Numbered from the stretch's first letter, positions 19,116 through 28,852 are shown. The stretch is 64,000 nucleotides of DNA from Haloferula sp. BvORR071 (GCF_000739615.1 NZ_BATP01000022.1:62001-126000); one strand, 5' to 3'. Notes: generated from the letters alone by a model not told the origin. Numbers and translations: made by a program.

Positions 19116-19823
19116 CTAAGGGTTGGCGGGATGGCAGCAGGAGGGCAGCTCCTTGGTGACGGGCTCGTTACCCGGGAGCGGCAGGGTGCCGTGGAGACGC
19201 CAGGCGAGGACCAGAGCCGCGGTGAGGGCGAAGCCGCGCTGGATGCGGCTCAGGAGCGCGGGAGAGCGGCGGGAGCCGAGGCGCTGGATGCCGCGCTGGG
19301 CGAGCCACAAGAGCGGGACTGTGCCGAGACCGAAGGCGAGGGCAAGTTCCGCACCGCGGGCGGCACTGCCGGCGGCGAGGAGGGCTATGAACATCGCGTA
19401 GAGAGGACCGCAGGGCAGCAGCGGGGTGAGGAGCCCGGTGACAGCTCCACCCGCGGTGAGGGGCAGGTTGCGGGCCCGGAGACGGACACGGAAGGCGAGG
19501 CGCTGGAGGAACAGCGGGCGCGGGATCTTCTTCTCCAAGCCGGTGGCGAGGATCAGAAGGGCGATCACCATGGTCCAGGGCAGGATCACGGCGGGGGAAT
19601 CAAAGAACCAGTGGAGCGGTTCTTTCCCGAGGCCGCCACAGATCGTGCCGATCAGGGTGTAGGAAAACATGCGCCCGGCATGGTAGGCGGAGGCGGCGGC
19701 GAGGCGTTCGGCATCGGTCTTTGCGAAGGTGCCGAGACCGCAGGCGAGAGGACCGCACATGCCCGCGCAGTGCAGGCTGGTAGCCATGCCGGCGAGAAGA
19801 GCGCCTGCGAGGGTGAGGTCCAT
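19116..19823 (-). CDS. TauE/SafE-like (DsbD-type) membrane protein, cbb3 maturation
   Basis: 235 residues, about six hydrophobic helices. The first helix carries HCAGMCGPLACG, the paired-Cys signature of the sulfite exporter TauE/SafE and DsbD membrane domains; a second site reads LLPCGPLY. The tail ends CCHPANP, which could bind metal. Proteins of this family sit next to ccoI and ccoG in many genomes and are thought to help copper or thiol handling during oxidase assembly. The gene lies 34 bp after the small ccoH-position gene and 70 bp before ccoI. Confidence 0.85.
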   Translation of the reverse strand: MDLTLAGALLAGMATSLHCAGMCGPLACGLGTFAKTDAERLAAASAYHAGRMFSYTLIGTICGGLGKEPLHWFFDSPAVILPWTMVIALLILATGLEKKIPRPLFLQRLAFRVRLRARNLPLTAGGAVTGLLTPLLPCGPLYAMFIALLAAGSAARGAELALAFGLGTVPLLWLAQRGIQRLGSRRSPALLSRIQRGFALTAALVLAWRLHGTLPLPGNEPVTKELPSCCHPANP

Positions 19824-19857
19824 GGGGTGTCAGGGTGGAAGGGAGACCACGAACCAT

Positions 19858-20028
19858 TTACTTCGCGGAGGCTTCGATGACTTGGGGGCCTTGCTTGATG
19901 GCCACGACAATGAGGGCGGCCCATGCGGTGCAGAGCAGGGCGAAGGCGAAGAAGACGAAGAGCCAGGGGTGGCGGACGAAGAAGCCGGGTTTCGCTTGGG
20001 CTTCGGCGACGGCGGTGGGCGCATTCAT
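19858..20028 (-). CDS. 56-residue single-helix membrane protein in the ccoH position
   Basis: Sequence begins MNAPTAVAEAQAKPGFFVRH and continues with one strong transmembrane helix (WLFVFFAFALLCTAWAALIV) and a short tail ending EASAK. Its start overlaps the ccoG stop by 4 bases (ATGA), a strong sign of a real coupled gene. CcoH/FixH normally occupies this place between ccoG and ccoI but is about 150 residues with a periplasmic domain; this protein keeps only a membrane anchor. It may be a minimal CcoH or an unrelated small subunit. Confidence 0.8.
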   Translation of the reverse strand: MNAPTAVAEAQAKPGFFVRHPWLFVFFAFALLCTAWAALIVVAIKQGPQVIEASAK

Positions 20029-21425
20029 GGTTGGCTGGTGGTGGATGGACCGAGGAAGCGGAGTTCGTGGGTAAGGACGACATCACCCGGCTGCATGCGG
20101 GCTTCGAGCTTGAGAGTCACGGGGCCGGTGTAGTCGGCCTGGGGGGCGAGGATGATGGCGGGCTTGCCGGCTTCGCCACGGGGCGGAATCTGCACGGTCT
20201 CACCGGCGCCGCTGAGAGTGAAGCCAGGAGGCGCGTCGCGGAGCTGGAGGGTGAAGCTGGCAGGCTGGTTGCGCTTGTTGTGGATGCGGACCTGGTAGTG
20301 GTTGCGGACGGTAGTACTATCCGAGTAGTACGGCTGGCCGCGCATGCGGGTGAAATCAGCGGTGAAAGGCTTGGCGCGCTGCCAGGCGGTGATGGTGAAG
20401 ACGGTGAAGCCGAGCATACCCATGGCCGTGTAAACCAGCACGCGCGGGCGGAGGATCTTGCGGGGCTTGCCTTGCAGGCCATTTTGCGAGTCGTAGCGGA
20501 CCAGGCCCTTCGGCCGGTCGATCAGGGTCATCACGTCGTCGCAGGCATCGATGCAGGCGGCGCAGCCGATGCACTCGAGTTGCAAGCCGTTGCGGATGTC
20601 GATGCCGGTGGGACAGACGTTCACACAACGGCGGCAATCGATGCAGGCGCCCTCCGCCTTGCCCTTCGGGCCGCGGGGTTCGCCGCGCTTGGCATCGTAG
20701 CCGATCGCCACGGTGTCGTCATCCGTGAGCGCGCTCTGCAAGCGGCCGTAGGGGCACATGATCACGCAGAACTGCTCGCGGAACCAGCCGAAGCAGAACC
20801 AGAGGATCAGGGTGAGGAAGAGGACGGTCCCGAAGGCGGTGGCGTGGGCCAAGGGTCCCTCCTGCATGTGCTGGTAGAGCCGCGGGATTGAGACGAAGTA
20901 GGAGAGGAAGACGTGCGCAATCAGCGCCGAACAAATGAAGTAGAGAGCGTGCTTGGTGCCGCGGCGCAGGAGCTTGCCGGCGGACCACGGCGCGGTATCG
21001 AGGCGGCGGCGGGCAACAGCATCCCCCTCCGTCCAGCGTTCGATGCGGCGGAAAACGTGGTCGAGGAAGACCGTGTAAGGGCAGGCCCAGCCGCACCAGA
21101 GGCGACCCAGGAGCGCGGTGACGAAAAAGAGGGTAAAGCCGAGGCCGGTGATCCCGAAGAACATCACCCAGAGATCCTGAGGGACGAGGGTCAGGCCGAA
21201 GACGTGGAAATGGTTGTTTTCCAAGTCGAAGAAGAGGGCCGGGCTGCCATTGATCTGAAGCCAGGGCAGGAGGACGTAGACGGCGATGAGGAGCACCGCG
21301 GTGACACGGCGGCCACGGGTCCACTTGCCTTTAACGTCCGCAGTGTGGATGTAGTAGCGCGAGCCGTCACTGTTGATGGTGGTGACGGAGTCGAGATTCG
21401 GCTGTTTGCGGAGGTCTGAGGCCAT
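20025..21425 (-). CDS. ccoG: CcoG (RdxA/FixG) membrane iron-sulfur protein
   Basis: 466 residues. Several membrane helices in the first 230 residues (including WCGWACPYT and FCVIMCPYGRLQ), two 4Fe-4S ferredoxin motifs at C261-C271 and C285-C295 (CIDCRRCVNVCP and CIGCAACIDAC), and a C-terminal immunoglobulin-like domain after a last helix. CcoG is thought to reduce Cu(II) for delivery to cbb3 oxidase. It heads the assembly segment ccoG-small protein-TauE-ccoI. Its upstream side is separated from ccoP by the IS110 element, so it may now depend on a promoter within or beyond that insertion. Confidence 0.92.
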   Translation of the reverse strand: MASDLRKQPNLDSVTTINSDGSRYYIHTADVKGKWTRGRRVTAVLLIAVYVLLPWLQINGSPALFFDLENNHFHVFGLTLVPQDLWVMFFGITGLGFTLFFVTALLGRLWCGWACPYTVFLDHVFRRIERWTEGDAVARRRLDTAPWSAGKLLRRGTKHALYFICSALIAHVFLSYFVSIPRLYQHMQEGPLAHATAFGTVLFLTLILWFCFGWFREQFCVIMCPYGRLQSALTDDDTVAIGYDAKRGEPRGPKGKAEGACIDCRRCVNVCPTGIDIRNGLQLECIGCAACIDACDDVMTLIDRPKGLVRYDSQNGLQGKPRKILRPRVLVYTAMGMLGFTVFTITAWQRAKPFTADFTRMRGQPYYSDSTTVRNHYQVRIHNKRNQPASFTLQLRDAPPGFTLSGAGETVQIPPRGEAGKPAIILAPQADYTGPVTLKLEARMQPGDVVLTHELRFLGPSTTSQP

Positions 21426-21849
21426 CGATCAGCGGCGTGGCGAACGAGGGGAAGATGGCGGATTCAGGGAGGAATGGCTACGCATGGGATGGCGGGGACT
21501 GCGCGGATCTTGTGGGGGGGCGCGCCGCCGGAGGAGGCTTGGCCACGAAATGGCGTTCGGAGAGAGGCACTCCGCGGGGCGGCTGGAAGTGGCCGCCGAG
21601 GGGGGCTTGGGGTGAGGCGGGCAGTTGGGGTAGCTTCGTCCGCCTGAAGGCGGGACTACTTACGCTTGATGGCGGGCTGCTGGGGATTGTTCGGGCCGAC
21701 TAAAGTTGTCCGCAGAAGGTGGAGTGGAGTCGCGGACCAGCTCCGCTGCGCTCCGGTTGGCGCACCCAGTGAGCCGTTCGTTGGGCGTGACTTGGAGAGT
21801 GGGTTCGCTCGACCGTCCTGTATGTTTGGAAATGCCGCGATTGAACCCT

Positions 21850-21920
21850 GATCCGCCGAGGGTGGCTGCCGAGAATGGGCCGGAACGGAGCTCGTCGGAG
21901 GAAGCCACCCTCGGCGGATC
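21850..21920. repeat. Perfect 18-bp inverted repeat with 35-base loop
   Basis: Arms GATCCGCCGAGGGTGGCT at 21850-21867 and its exact reverse complement at 21903-21920. It could be a REP/MITE-like palindrome, part of the insertion sequence's left end, or a remnant terminator; no T-run follows. It lies about 200 bp before the transposase start. Confidence 0.75.
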
Positions 21921-21966
21921 GCCGGGAGGCACCTTGTGTGTTCCCATCGCGGCCGCCCCGGGAGAA

Positions 21967-22107
21967 TGCGGGCGGGGGTAGCTTCCCCGCCCGCAGCGGA
22001 AACCTTCAGGCCGGGACCGTCCAGGATCTTGAATCCGTCGCTTAGCGTATGGCCGTTGGTTTCCGCTCCCGGTTCAATGCTCGAACCACTGCATGGGTCT
22101 TTGAACC
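21967..22107 (+). ncRNA. Candidate bridge RNA of the IS110 element
   Basis: Three consecutive perfect stems lie between the long inverted repeat and the transposase start. Stem 1 is TGCGGGCGGGG / CCCCGCCCGCA (21967-21977 with 21985-21995). Stem 2 is AGCGGAAACC / GGTTTCCGCT (21995-22004 with 22058-22067) enclosing 53 bases that contain small hairpins such as GGATCTTGAATCC. Stem 3 is GGTTCAA / TTGAACC (22071-22077 with 22101-22107) with an inner TGC/GCA. IS110-group elements encode a structured RNA in the non-coding 5' end whose internal loops pair with target and donor DNA. The position and loop architecture fit; loop-to-DNA complementarity is not shown. Confidence 0.45.
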
Positions 22108-22123
22108 CGCATTACAAGACTGA

Positions 22124-23059
<936 letters not shown>

Positions 23060-23134
23060 AAACACCACTGCTAAGCGGGCCGGAGGCGCCGCGCTCCCAG
23101 CGGGCAGGCATGAGGCGGGCGGTCGCGGTGTGGA

Positions 23135-23332
23135 TTACTTTTCTTCGGGGATGGTAGCGGGACCGAGGCGGCGGCGGGAGCAGCGCTCCCATTCTTCGTG
23201 AGAGCATTCGCTGACGGAGCAGTTGAACTCGCAGCGGGCAAGTTCGTCCGGGACGGCCTGGACGAGGTGCTTGAGGATCCGCTCGCGGAGAGTCGGTGGC
23301 GCTGTGGTGTCTGGCTCGGGGTGTTGGTTCAT
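23135..23332 (-). CDS. Small Cys-rich protein of the cbb3 cluster
   Basis: 65 residues, soluble, with a compact Cys/His patch in its second half (CEFNCSVSECSHEEWERC) that could bind a metal. It lies 31 bp after the ccoP stop on the same strand, the last gene before the IS110 insertion. Not recognised; metal handling during oxidase assembly is a guess from the residues and the location. Confidence 0.65.
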   Translation of the reverse strand: MNQHPEPDTTAPPTLRERILKHLVQAVPDELARCEFNCSVSECSHEEWERCSRRRLGPATIPEEK

Positions 23333-23363
23333 GTCGCAGGGGGACGGATGAGAACGAGCGGTC

Positions 23364-23987
23364 TCAATTGCCGAAGTCCTTCGGATTCATCGAGATCAAG
23401 TAAGCGGTGAGTTCGGCGACTTGCTTGGGGCTGAGGACCTGGCCCCAGGCTTGCATGCGGGCGCCATTGTAACCGGCGGAAGCGGCAGGGGTGCCCTCGT
23501 TGATGAGCTTGAAGATCTCCATCGGCTTGCCGCCGTATTCCCAGTGGCCGTCATTGAGCGGGCGGCCGGGAAGCGGGACCTTGTTGCCGCCGGCTTCAAG
23601 GGTGGCACTCAAGTCCGCGGCGTGGCAGGCGGCGCAGTTTGTGCCGTAGGTGGTGGCGCCGGCGGCGACGATGGAGGGATCCGCGGCCCACTTCGCGACC
23701 AGGGTCTGATCGTCGAGCGTGGCGAGCGTGGCGGCCAGTTCCTGGTCCTTCTTCTCCTGGATGGCGGCGAGCTGTTGCTCGATGCCCTTTTGATCGGTCT
23801 GGTAGATGCCGGTGTAGTAGTAGAGAACCCAGTAGCCGACGAACCAGACGATGCCGCCGTAGAAGGTGAAGAGCCACCAGTTCGGCAGCTTCTGGTCGAA
23901 CTCCTGGATGCCGTCGAACTCGTGCTCGCGGAGAATCACTTCCCCCTTCTCCTTGGCGTAAGATCCGCGCTTGATTTCAGGGTTCAT
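23364..23987 (-). CDS. ccoP: CcoP, monoheme cytochrome c subunit of cbb3 oxidase
   Basis: 207 residues from the ATG at 23987, which overlaps the end of ccoQ. N-terminal helix at about 38-58 (LPNWWLFTFYGGIVWFVGYW), the typical CcoP anchor, then a helical linker and one cytochrome c domain with C118-A-A-C-H122 and a probable Met ligand in RMQAWG. Standard CcoP has about 300 residues and two CxxCH motifs; here only one heme site exists, so the protein is a shortened, monoheme form. Confidence 0.9.
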   Translation of the reverse strand: MNPEIKRGSYAKEKGEVILREHEFDGIQEFDQKLPNWWLFTFYGGIVWFVGYWVLYYYTGIYQTDQKGIEQQLAAIQEKKDQELAATLATLDDQTLVAKWAADPSIVAAGATTYGTNCAACHAADLSATLEAGGNKVPLPGRPLNDGHWEYGGKPMEIFKLINEGTPAASAGYNGARMQAWGQVLSPKQVAELTAYLISMNPKDFGN

Positions 23988-24183
23988 GGTGGTCTCGGGA
24001 TTCGTTGGCTTCGGACTTGGACTCTGGCTCATCGGAAAGCGGCATGCGGGAGAGGTGTTCGCGGTCGCCAGGCTTCATTTTCAGGGCGCGGATGGTGGCG
24101 ACGATGAAAACAAGGGCGAGCACCGCAAAGGCGATCATCGGGACGATCGAGGCCCATTCTTCGAGGATGACGCGCTTGAACAT
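23977..24183 (-). CDS. ccoQ: CcoQ-like small membrane subunit
   Basis: About 68 residues from the ATG at 24183 (MFKRVILEEWASIVPMIAF), with one membrane helix at about 11-33 and a charged tail. A longer start at 24234 is possible. It sits between ccoNO and ccoP, the usual place of ccoQ, which stabilises the oxidase complex. Its 3' end overlaps the ccoP start by 11 bases. Confidence 0.8.
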   Translation of the reverse strand: MFKRVILEEWASIVPMIAFAVLALVFIVATIRALKMKPGDREHLSRMPLSDEPESKSEANESRDHHEP

Positions 24184-24322
24184 AAGCGTGGTGAGGTGGC
24201 TTGGCTTGAAGGTGAGGAAAGGGATAGCAACCACGGACGGGGGTCCTGAACCCCGGGCTCAGGGGCCGGCACCCGCCGGAACCCCTGCGGTGTTTTGCTG
24301 ATTCAAGTAGGTTCCCGGCTGT

Positions 24323-26878
24323 TCAGGAGCCATCCGTGGTTGAAGGGGATGCGGCTTGCTCGACTTCGCGGGCATGCTCGGTGATCTTGCGGTAGCTATC
24401 GGGATCGAGCGGCACGGCTTCGGGGATCGCCTTCTTGTCAATCTCGTGGTAGGTGCCGAGCTTCTGGACGTAGGCGATCAGGGCAACGACCTGGCTCTCC
24501 GAGAAGTGGCGGAGGAGTTCGTCCTTCGAGGCATTCTTCATCGGCTCGTAGCCCACGGGGGCGTCGCCTTCAAAGAGGGAGCGGGCGATGGCCATGCCTT
24601 GGTCGCGGGCCTTTTGCTCGATCTCGTCCTTGGTCCAGGCCGGGAAGGGCACGCCGAGGCGGCGCTGCACGGCAATCTTCTCCGGCAGGGATTTGAAGTC
24701 GGTCTTCTGCTCGTAAAGCCAGGGGTAGCAGGGCATGTTCGAGTCATCATTCGCCCAGCGCGGGTTCATGAAGTGGAACCAGTGCCACTTGTTGTCGCGC
24801 TTGCCGGCGCGGACTTCCGTGGAGCCGGTGACCAGCGGGCCACCCTCGCGGGCGAGGTCGGGACCGGTGCGCTTCGAGCCCCACTGGTAGGGGTGATCGT
24901 AGAGGGACTCGCCGAGGTGAGAGTAGTCGTCCTTCATGCCAGCACGGCCGTAGCGCATGACATCCGGCACGAGGGTGCGGATCATCTGCGAGTGGCAATT
25001 GTAGCAGCCCTCGCTGACATAGAGGTCGCGGCCGGCGAGTTCCAGCGGGGTGTAGAGATCCTGAAGGCGGCCCTCGACGTTCTTCTCGCGGTTCACCAGC
25101 AAAGAGGGAACGATCTGCACGCTACCGCCGATGGCGACCGCGACGAAGGTGAGGATGGTGAAGGGCAGGTAGTTCTTCAGCAGGCCATCGTGCCAGCGGT
25201 CCCAGGCGAGGCCCTCGCGCTTGAAGGTGCTGACGGCCTTCGCAACGACGAGGAGCGCGCAGACAAGCGCCGCGATGTCCGCGCCCTTCGGCAGGAAGAA
25301 CCAGAGGACCATCATCAGCAGGCCGAGGAGGGTGTAGCCGACCGGCTTGCGGAAGATCACCTCGCCGAGGCGCAGGCGATCGTGATCGCGCTCCGGCACG
25401 GTGACTTCGACGGTATCGTCCGTCGCCTGACCCGAGCGCGCGGTCATAAAGATATTCACCGCGCACATCACGAAGCCGGCGAGGTAGAAGCTGCCGCCGA
25501 CCGAGCGCAGGACGTAGGTGGGCTGGATCGCCTTCAGGGTCTCCACGAATTCATACTTCAGCGTGGTGCCGCCCTCCGCGACCTGGCCGAGCATGAGGCC
25601 CTGGGTGATACCCGCGGTCCACATGGCGGCGACGTAGAGAAGGATGCCCACCAGCCCGATCCAGAAGTGCATGTTTGCCCATGAGGTGGACCAGAGCTGG
25701 GTCTTCCACAGGCGCGGGGCGAGCCAGTAGAACATGCCGGCGGCCATGAAGCCATTCCAGCCGAGGGCACCGGCGTGGACGTGACCGATGGTCCAGTCCG
25801 TGTAGTGGGAGATGGCATTGACCGCGCGGATCGAAAGGAGCGGGCCTTCAAAGGTGGCCATGCCGTAGAAGGTGATGGCGGCGGCGAAGAACTTGATCAC
25901 CGGATCGCTGCGGAGTTTCGCCCATGCCCCGCGCAGGGTGAGCAAGCCATTGAGCATGCCCCCCCAGGAAGGGGCCCAGAGCATGAGCGAAAAGAGCATG
26001 CCGAGCATCTGCAACCAGCGCGGCAAGGACGTATTCAGCAGGTGGTGCGGCCCCGCCCAGATGTAGATGAAGACGAGCGACCAGAAGTGGATGATGGAGA
26101 GCCGGTAGCTATAGACCGGGCGGTTCGCTGCCTTTGGCAGGAAGTAGTACATGATCCCCAGGATCGGGGTGGTGAGGAAGAAGGCGACGGCATTGTGCCC
26201 GTACCACCACTGCACCAAGCCATCCTGCAGGCCGCCGAAGATGGGGTAGGAATGGGTCCACGAGGTGGGAATCGAGAGGTGATTGACGACGTAGAGCATC
26301 GTCACCGTGACGATGGTGGCGATGTAGAACCAGAGGGCGACGTAGAGGCTGGGCTCATTCCGCTTCGCCAAGGTCCAGAAGAAGTTGATCCCGAAAATGA
26401 CCCAGACGAGGGCGACGGCGATATTGATGGGCCAGATCAGCTCGGCGTATTCCTTCCCGCGGGTGAGGCCGGCGGGGAGGGTGATGGCAGCGGCGAGGAT
26501 GATGAGCTGCCAGCCCCACATGTGGATCTTGGAGAGCAGATCGGAGGCGGTGCGGACCTTGCAGAGCCGCTGGGTGGAGTAGTAGATGCCGGCGAAGGCC
26601 ATATTCCCCACGAAGGCGAAGATGACCGCATTTGTATGCAGGGGACGGAGGCGACCGAAGGTGAGGTAGGCAACACCGTCTGCCTTGAAGGCTCCGCCAG
26701 TGATCTTCTCAAGGAAGCCCCAGAGGTGACCGTTCATCTCCCAGGTCGAAAGCTGGGTGGCGCAGATGACGCCGACAAGCATGCCCACGATGCCCCACGC
26801 AATGGAGGCAATCATGAACTGCCGCACTGTGCGGTTGTCGTAGGTGATGGTGGTAGTTCGGGCAGTGCTGGCGTTCAT
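24323..26878 (-). CDS. ccoNO: Fused CcoN-CcoO subunit of cbb3-type cytochrome c oxidase
   Basis: 851 residues. Residues 1-480 are the CcoN heme-copper core with 12 predicted helices and its histidine ligands: H82 (RPLHTNAVIF), H228 (YGHNAVAF), H278-H279 (AGPHHL) and H366/H368 (GHVHAGALGWNG). After three more helices (about 510-600) comes CcoO with heme c motif CYNCH at about 625-629. The fused protein would carry both the O2-reducing centre and the first cytochrome c. CcoNO fusions are known in some phyla. It overlaps ccoS by 4 bases and is followed, after 139 bp, by ccoQ and ccoP. The oxidase is a high-affinity terminal oxidase for low oxygen. Confidence 0.95.
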   Translation of the reverse strand: MNASTARTTTITYDNRTVRQFMIASIAWGIVGMLVGVICATQLSTWEMNGHLWGFLEKITGGAFKADGVAYLTFGRLRPLHTNAVIFAFVGNMAFAGIYYSTQRLCKVRTASDLLSKIHMWGWQLIILAAAITLPAGLTRGKEYAELIWPINIAVALVWVIFGINFFWTLAKRNEPSLYVALWFYIATIVTVTMLYVVNHLSIPTSWTHSYPIFGGLQDGLVQWWYGHNAVAFFLTTPILGIMYYFLPKAANRPVYSYRLSIIHFWSLVFIYIWAGPHHLLNTSLPRWLQMLGMLFSLMLWAPSWGGMLNGLLTLRGAWAKLRSDPVIKFFAAAITFYGMATFEGPLLSIRAVNAISHYTDWTIGHVHAGALGWNGFMAAGMFYWLAPRLWKTQLWSTSWANMHFWIGLVGILLYVAAMWTAGITQGLMLGQVAEGGTTLKYEFVETLKAIQPTYVLRSVGGSFYLAGFVMCAVNIFMTARSGQATDDTVEVTVPERDHDRLRLGEVIFRKPVGYTLLGLLMMVLWFFLPKGADIAALVCALLVVAKAVSTFKREGLAWDRWHDGLLKNYLPFTILTFVAVAIGGSVQIVPSLLVNREKNVEGRLQDLYTPLELAGRDLYVSEGCYNCHSQMIRTLVPDVMRYGRAGMKDDYSHLGESLYDHPYQWGSKRTGPDLAREGGPLVTGSTEVRAGKRDNKWHWFHFMNPRWANDDSNMPCYPWLYEQKTDFKSLPEKIAVQRRLGVPFPAWTKDEIEQKARDQGMAIARSLFEGDAPVGYEPMKNASKDELLRHFSESQVVALIAYVQKLGTYHEIDKKAIPEAVPLDPDSYRKITEHAREVEQAASPSTTDGS

Positions 26879-27036
26879 GATTTGCGGGGCGTCTCGGTCT
26901 CGTCGTCGAGAGGAAGCAGGGAATCGCGTTCGGGCGAAGAAGAGCGGCGGGAGCGGATGAACTCGCCCGCGAAGCAGAAGATGAAGATCCCGGCGAGGCA
27001 GGAGCTCACCAGGATGGTAAGGGCGATGACGTTCAT
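26875..27036 (-). CDS. ccoS: CcoS-like cbb3 oxidase assembly protein
   Basis: 53 residues: MNVIALTILVSSCLAGIFIF begins a single membrane helix, followed by FCFAGEFIRSRR and an acidic tail ending PRKS. Size, topology and a charged tail match CcoS, needed for cofactor insertion into CcoN. Start chosen at the ATG at 27036, since longer versions read Pro/Ser-rich out-of-frame sequence. The stop overlaps the ccoNO start (ATGA). Confidence 0.85.
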   Translation of the reverse strand: MNVIALTILVSSCLAGIFIFCFAGEFIRSRRSSSPERDSLLPLDDETETPRKS

Positions 27037-27058
27037 ACCAGCGGTCGGAGGTCGGAGA

Positions 27059-27592
27059 TCAGCGGGCGGTGTCGGCGAGGCGGGCGTCGGCCCATTCGAG
27101 ATAGGTATCGCCAATGATGGCGGGCAGGGAGTGGCCGCTGAAGTGCTCCGGGTGGAGGATGAGGTGGAAGGTGTCGGCGGTATCGGCGGTGTCGGGTGGG
27201 GTGCCGAGCCAGATGCGGAAGATCCGGGGGGAGCCGGTGCAGGCCTGCATGGCGGCGGCGCCCTCCAGGACGGCATGGCCGCGGGCGGCGAGGGCGGAGA
27301 GGACCTCGCCACGATGCGAGCAGGCAGCGCCGACGAAGGAGCACTGGCAGTCACGCTCGATGCCAAGGAGGCTGCGCTGGGTGGCTGACTCAGCGATGAG
27401 GGTCATGAGCTCCGGGGCAAAGGCGAGCCAATTGCCATGGGCGTCTTCATCGAACTCATTCAGGTGGCGGGCGACCGCAGCGGCGAGGCCGGCGGGCAGC
27501 TCGCGCTGGCCGTGAATGACGATGGATGGCGTGCCGGCCGCTGTATCGGCGAGGAGCCAGCGGTGGAAGGTGCCGAGGTCCGTGGCTTCCAT
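27059..27592 (-). CDS. Conserved-looking protein of unknown function upstream of ccoS
   Basis: 177 residues, soluble, with a Cys cluster (DCQCSFVGAAC) at about 81-91 and no membrane segment. I do not recognise a family. It is 22 bp upstream of ccoS and 13 bp downstream of another small gene on the same strand, so it belongs to the cbb3 transcript. A role in cofactor or metal delivery is only suggested by location and cysteines. Confidence 0.7.
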   Translation of the reverse strand: MEATDLGTFHRWLLADTAAGTPSIVIHGQRELPAGLAAAVARHLNEFDEDAHGNWLAFAPELMTLIAESATQRSLLGIERDCQCSFVGAACSHRGEVLSALAARGHAVLEGAAAMQACTGSPRIFRIWLGTPPDTADTADTFHLILHPEHFSGHSLPAIIGDTYLEWADARLADTAR

Positions 27593-27605
27593 AATGCGGC
27601 TGAGA

Positions 27606-27854
27606 TTAGTTCCGTGCAGGCGCGGTGGCTGCGCATGGGGTGCGAATTTCCGCGCAGATTTTTTCGCGGGCGGGCGTCAGGAAGCGCGGCGCGGGGTGGT
27701 GGTCCTCGATGATTTCGAGGAAGGGGCCGGCCTGGCCTTGGTGCTGCTCGAGGTGGCAGCGGATGCCCCTGCGGCGGAGGGCGCGGATTTCGAGGGCGGC
27801 TTCGCGGTAGGCGGCGAGGGGGTCGGCCAGCGGCAAGATGACGGTGGCATTCAT
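27606..27854 (-). CDS. Small protein, first gene of the cbb3 transcript
   Basis: 82 residues from the ATG at 27854 (MNATVILPLADPLAAYREAA), soluble, alpha/beta by eye, no recognisable motif. It precedes the 177-residue gene by 13 bp. Upstream in-frame starts exist up to 28067 but run into the divergent hydrolase promoter region, so the shorter form is preferred. Confidence 0.6.
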   Translation of the reverse strand: MNATVILPLADPLAAYREAALEIRALRRRGIRCHLEQHQGQAGPFLEIIEDHHPAPRFLTPAREKICAEIRTPCAATAPARN

Positions 27855-28083
27855 GCTGACAGGAAAGCACGGGAATCCCCTGCCCTGCTGCCGGTGGATT
27901 GTGATTTGCTGTGCGTTTTTTGCCGGGCGTTTTTTTGCCGGGTGCCGTGGGCGCAAGATCCGCATGGGATTTGAGAGGCGGCGCGGGGGAAAGAGACAGG
28001 GCCCGGGCTTAGCTATCCTTGTCGCCAAATCCCTGCGGCGCTCGCGGCCACGGCGACCCATCAACACGCACCGTCATAGAGCC
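27855..28083. promoter_or_regulatory. Divergent intergenic region between the cbb3 transcript and the hydrolase gene
   Basis: 229 bp without a gene, containing T-rich tracts near 27915-27935. It must hold the promoters for the leftward oxidase transcript and the rightward hydrolase. I see no clear Fnr-type TTGAT-N4-ATCAA palindrome and no clean sigma-70 pair. Confidence 0.4.
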
Positions 28084-28785
28084 ATGAACACATCTGCTTC
28101 CGAAAGCTCGATCGCCTGCACGCAGGTCCCCTGCGGTAGAACCAGCATCCACGGCGAACTCGCCATCCCAGAGGACGCCCGCGGTTTGGTCGTCTTTGCC
28201 CATGCCACCCGGGGAGGCTGGACGAACACCAGCAACTGGGCCATCGCCTGGAAAATCCATCATGCCGGCTATGCCACGCTGCTGCTGGATCTGCTGACCC
28301 CGGAAGAGGCCACGCTGGAAACCGCCAAGGAATTCCTGGGCTCCGAAGTGGCCCTTCTAACAGAACGGCTGGTCGCCGCGATCCGTTGGGCGCGGAGCCG
28401 GAAGGAACTCGCGGATCTCCCGGTCGCTTGTTTCGCATCGGAGGCTGCGGCCGCAGCCGCGCTCCACGCCGCGGTCCTGCTACCTGAGATCCGCACCGTG
28501 ATCGGCCGCGCCGCGCGTACCGATCTGGTGGACGAACCGGAGAAAATGCCGAGCCTGCCGGTACTGCTGGTGGTGGGTGAGAACGACCGGCGAACGCTGA
28601 GATCGAACCGTGAATACACCAACTATGCCCCGGCCAGGCACGTGGTCCGGGTCATCCCAGGGGCGACTCACCGCTTCCCCGAAAGGGGCGCGCTGGGCCA
28701 AGTGGCCAACCTGAGCCTGGCGTGGCTGGAGCAGAAGCTGCCCAAGCTGATGCCGAGCGTTGGAAAGGGCTGGAGCGGCTTGTGA
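28084..28785 (+). CDS. Alpha/beta-hydrolase (dienelactone hydrolase-like)
   Basis: 233 residues. Hydrolase-fold landmarks: GLVVFAHATRGGW (oxyanion region), a nucleophile-elbow position reading CFASEAAAAAAL, an Asp in VVGENDRRT and a His in PGATHRFPE. The elbow is degenerate: family members usually have G-x-S-x-G, here A-S-E. The serine is present but flanking glycines are replaced, so activity is uncertain. Proteins of this type are often fused or adjacent to phosphoribosyltransferases elsewhere, not here. It is the last host gene before the tRNA and prophage. Confidence 0.8.
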   Translation: MNTSASESSIACTQVPCGRTSIHGELAIPEDARGLVVFAHATRGGWTNTSNWAIAWKIHHAGYATLLLDLLTPEEATLETAKEFLGSEVALLTERLVAAIRWARSRKELADLPVACFASEAAAAAALHAAVLLPEIRTVIGRAARTDLVDEPEKMPSLPVLLVVGENDRRTLRSNREYTNYAPARHVVRVIPGATHRFPERGALGQVANLSLAWLEQKLPKLMPSVGKGWSGL

Positions 28786-28852
28786 GCGTCTCCAAGGCGA
28801 GGGCTCAGGGGAAGGCGGCCCGGCATCGGCCGCCGGCTCTTCTTTTTGGAAG

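Noticed and set aside
25775-27388. 537-codon plus-strand ORF opposite ccoNO
   Set aside because: Antisense to a well-conserved oxidase gene; acidic low-complexity sequence typical of a shadow frame.
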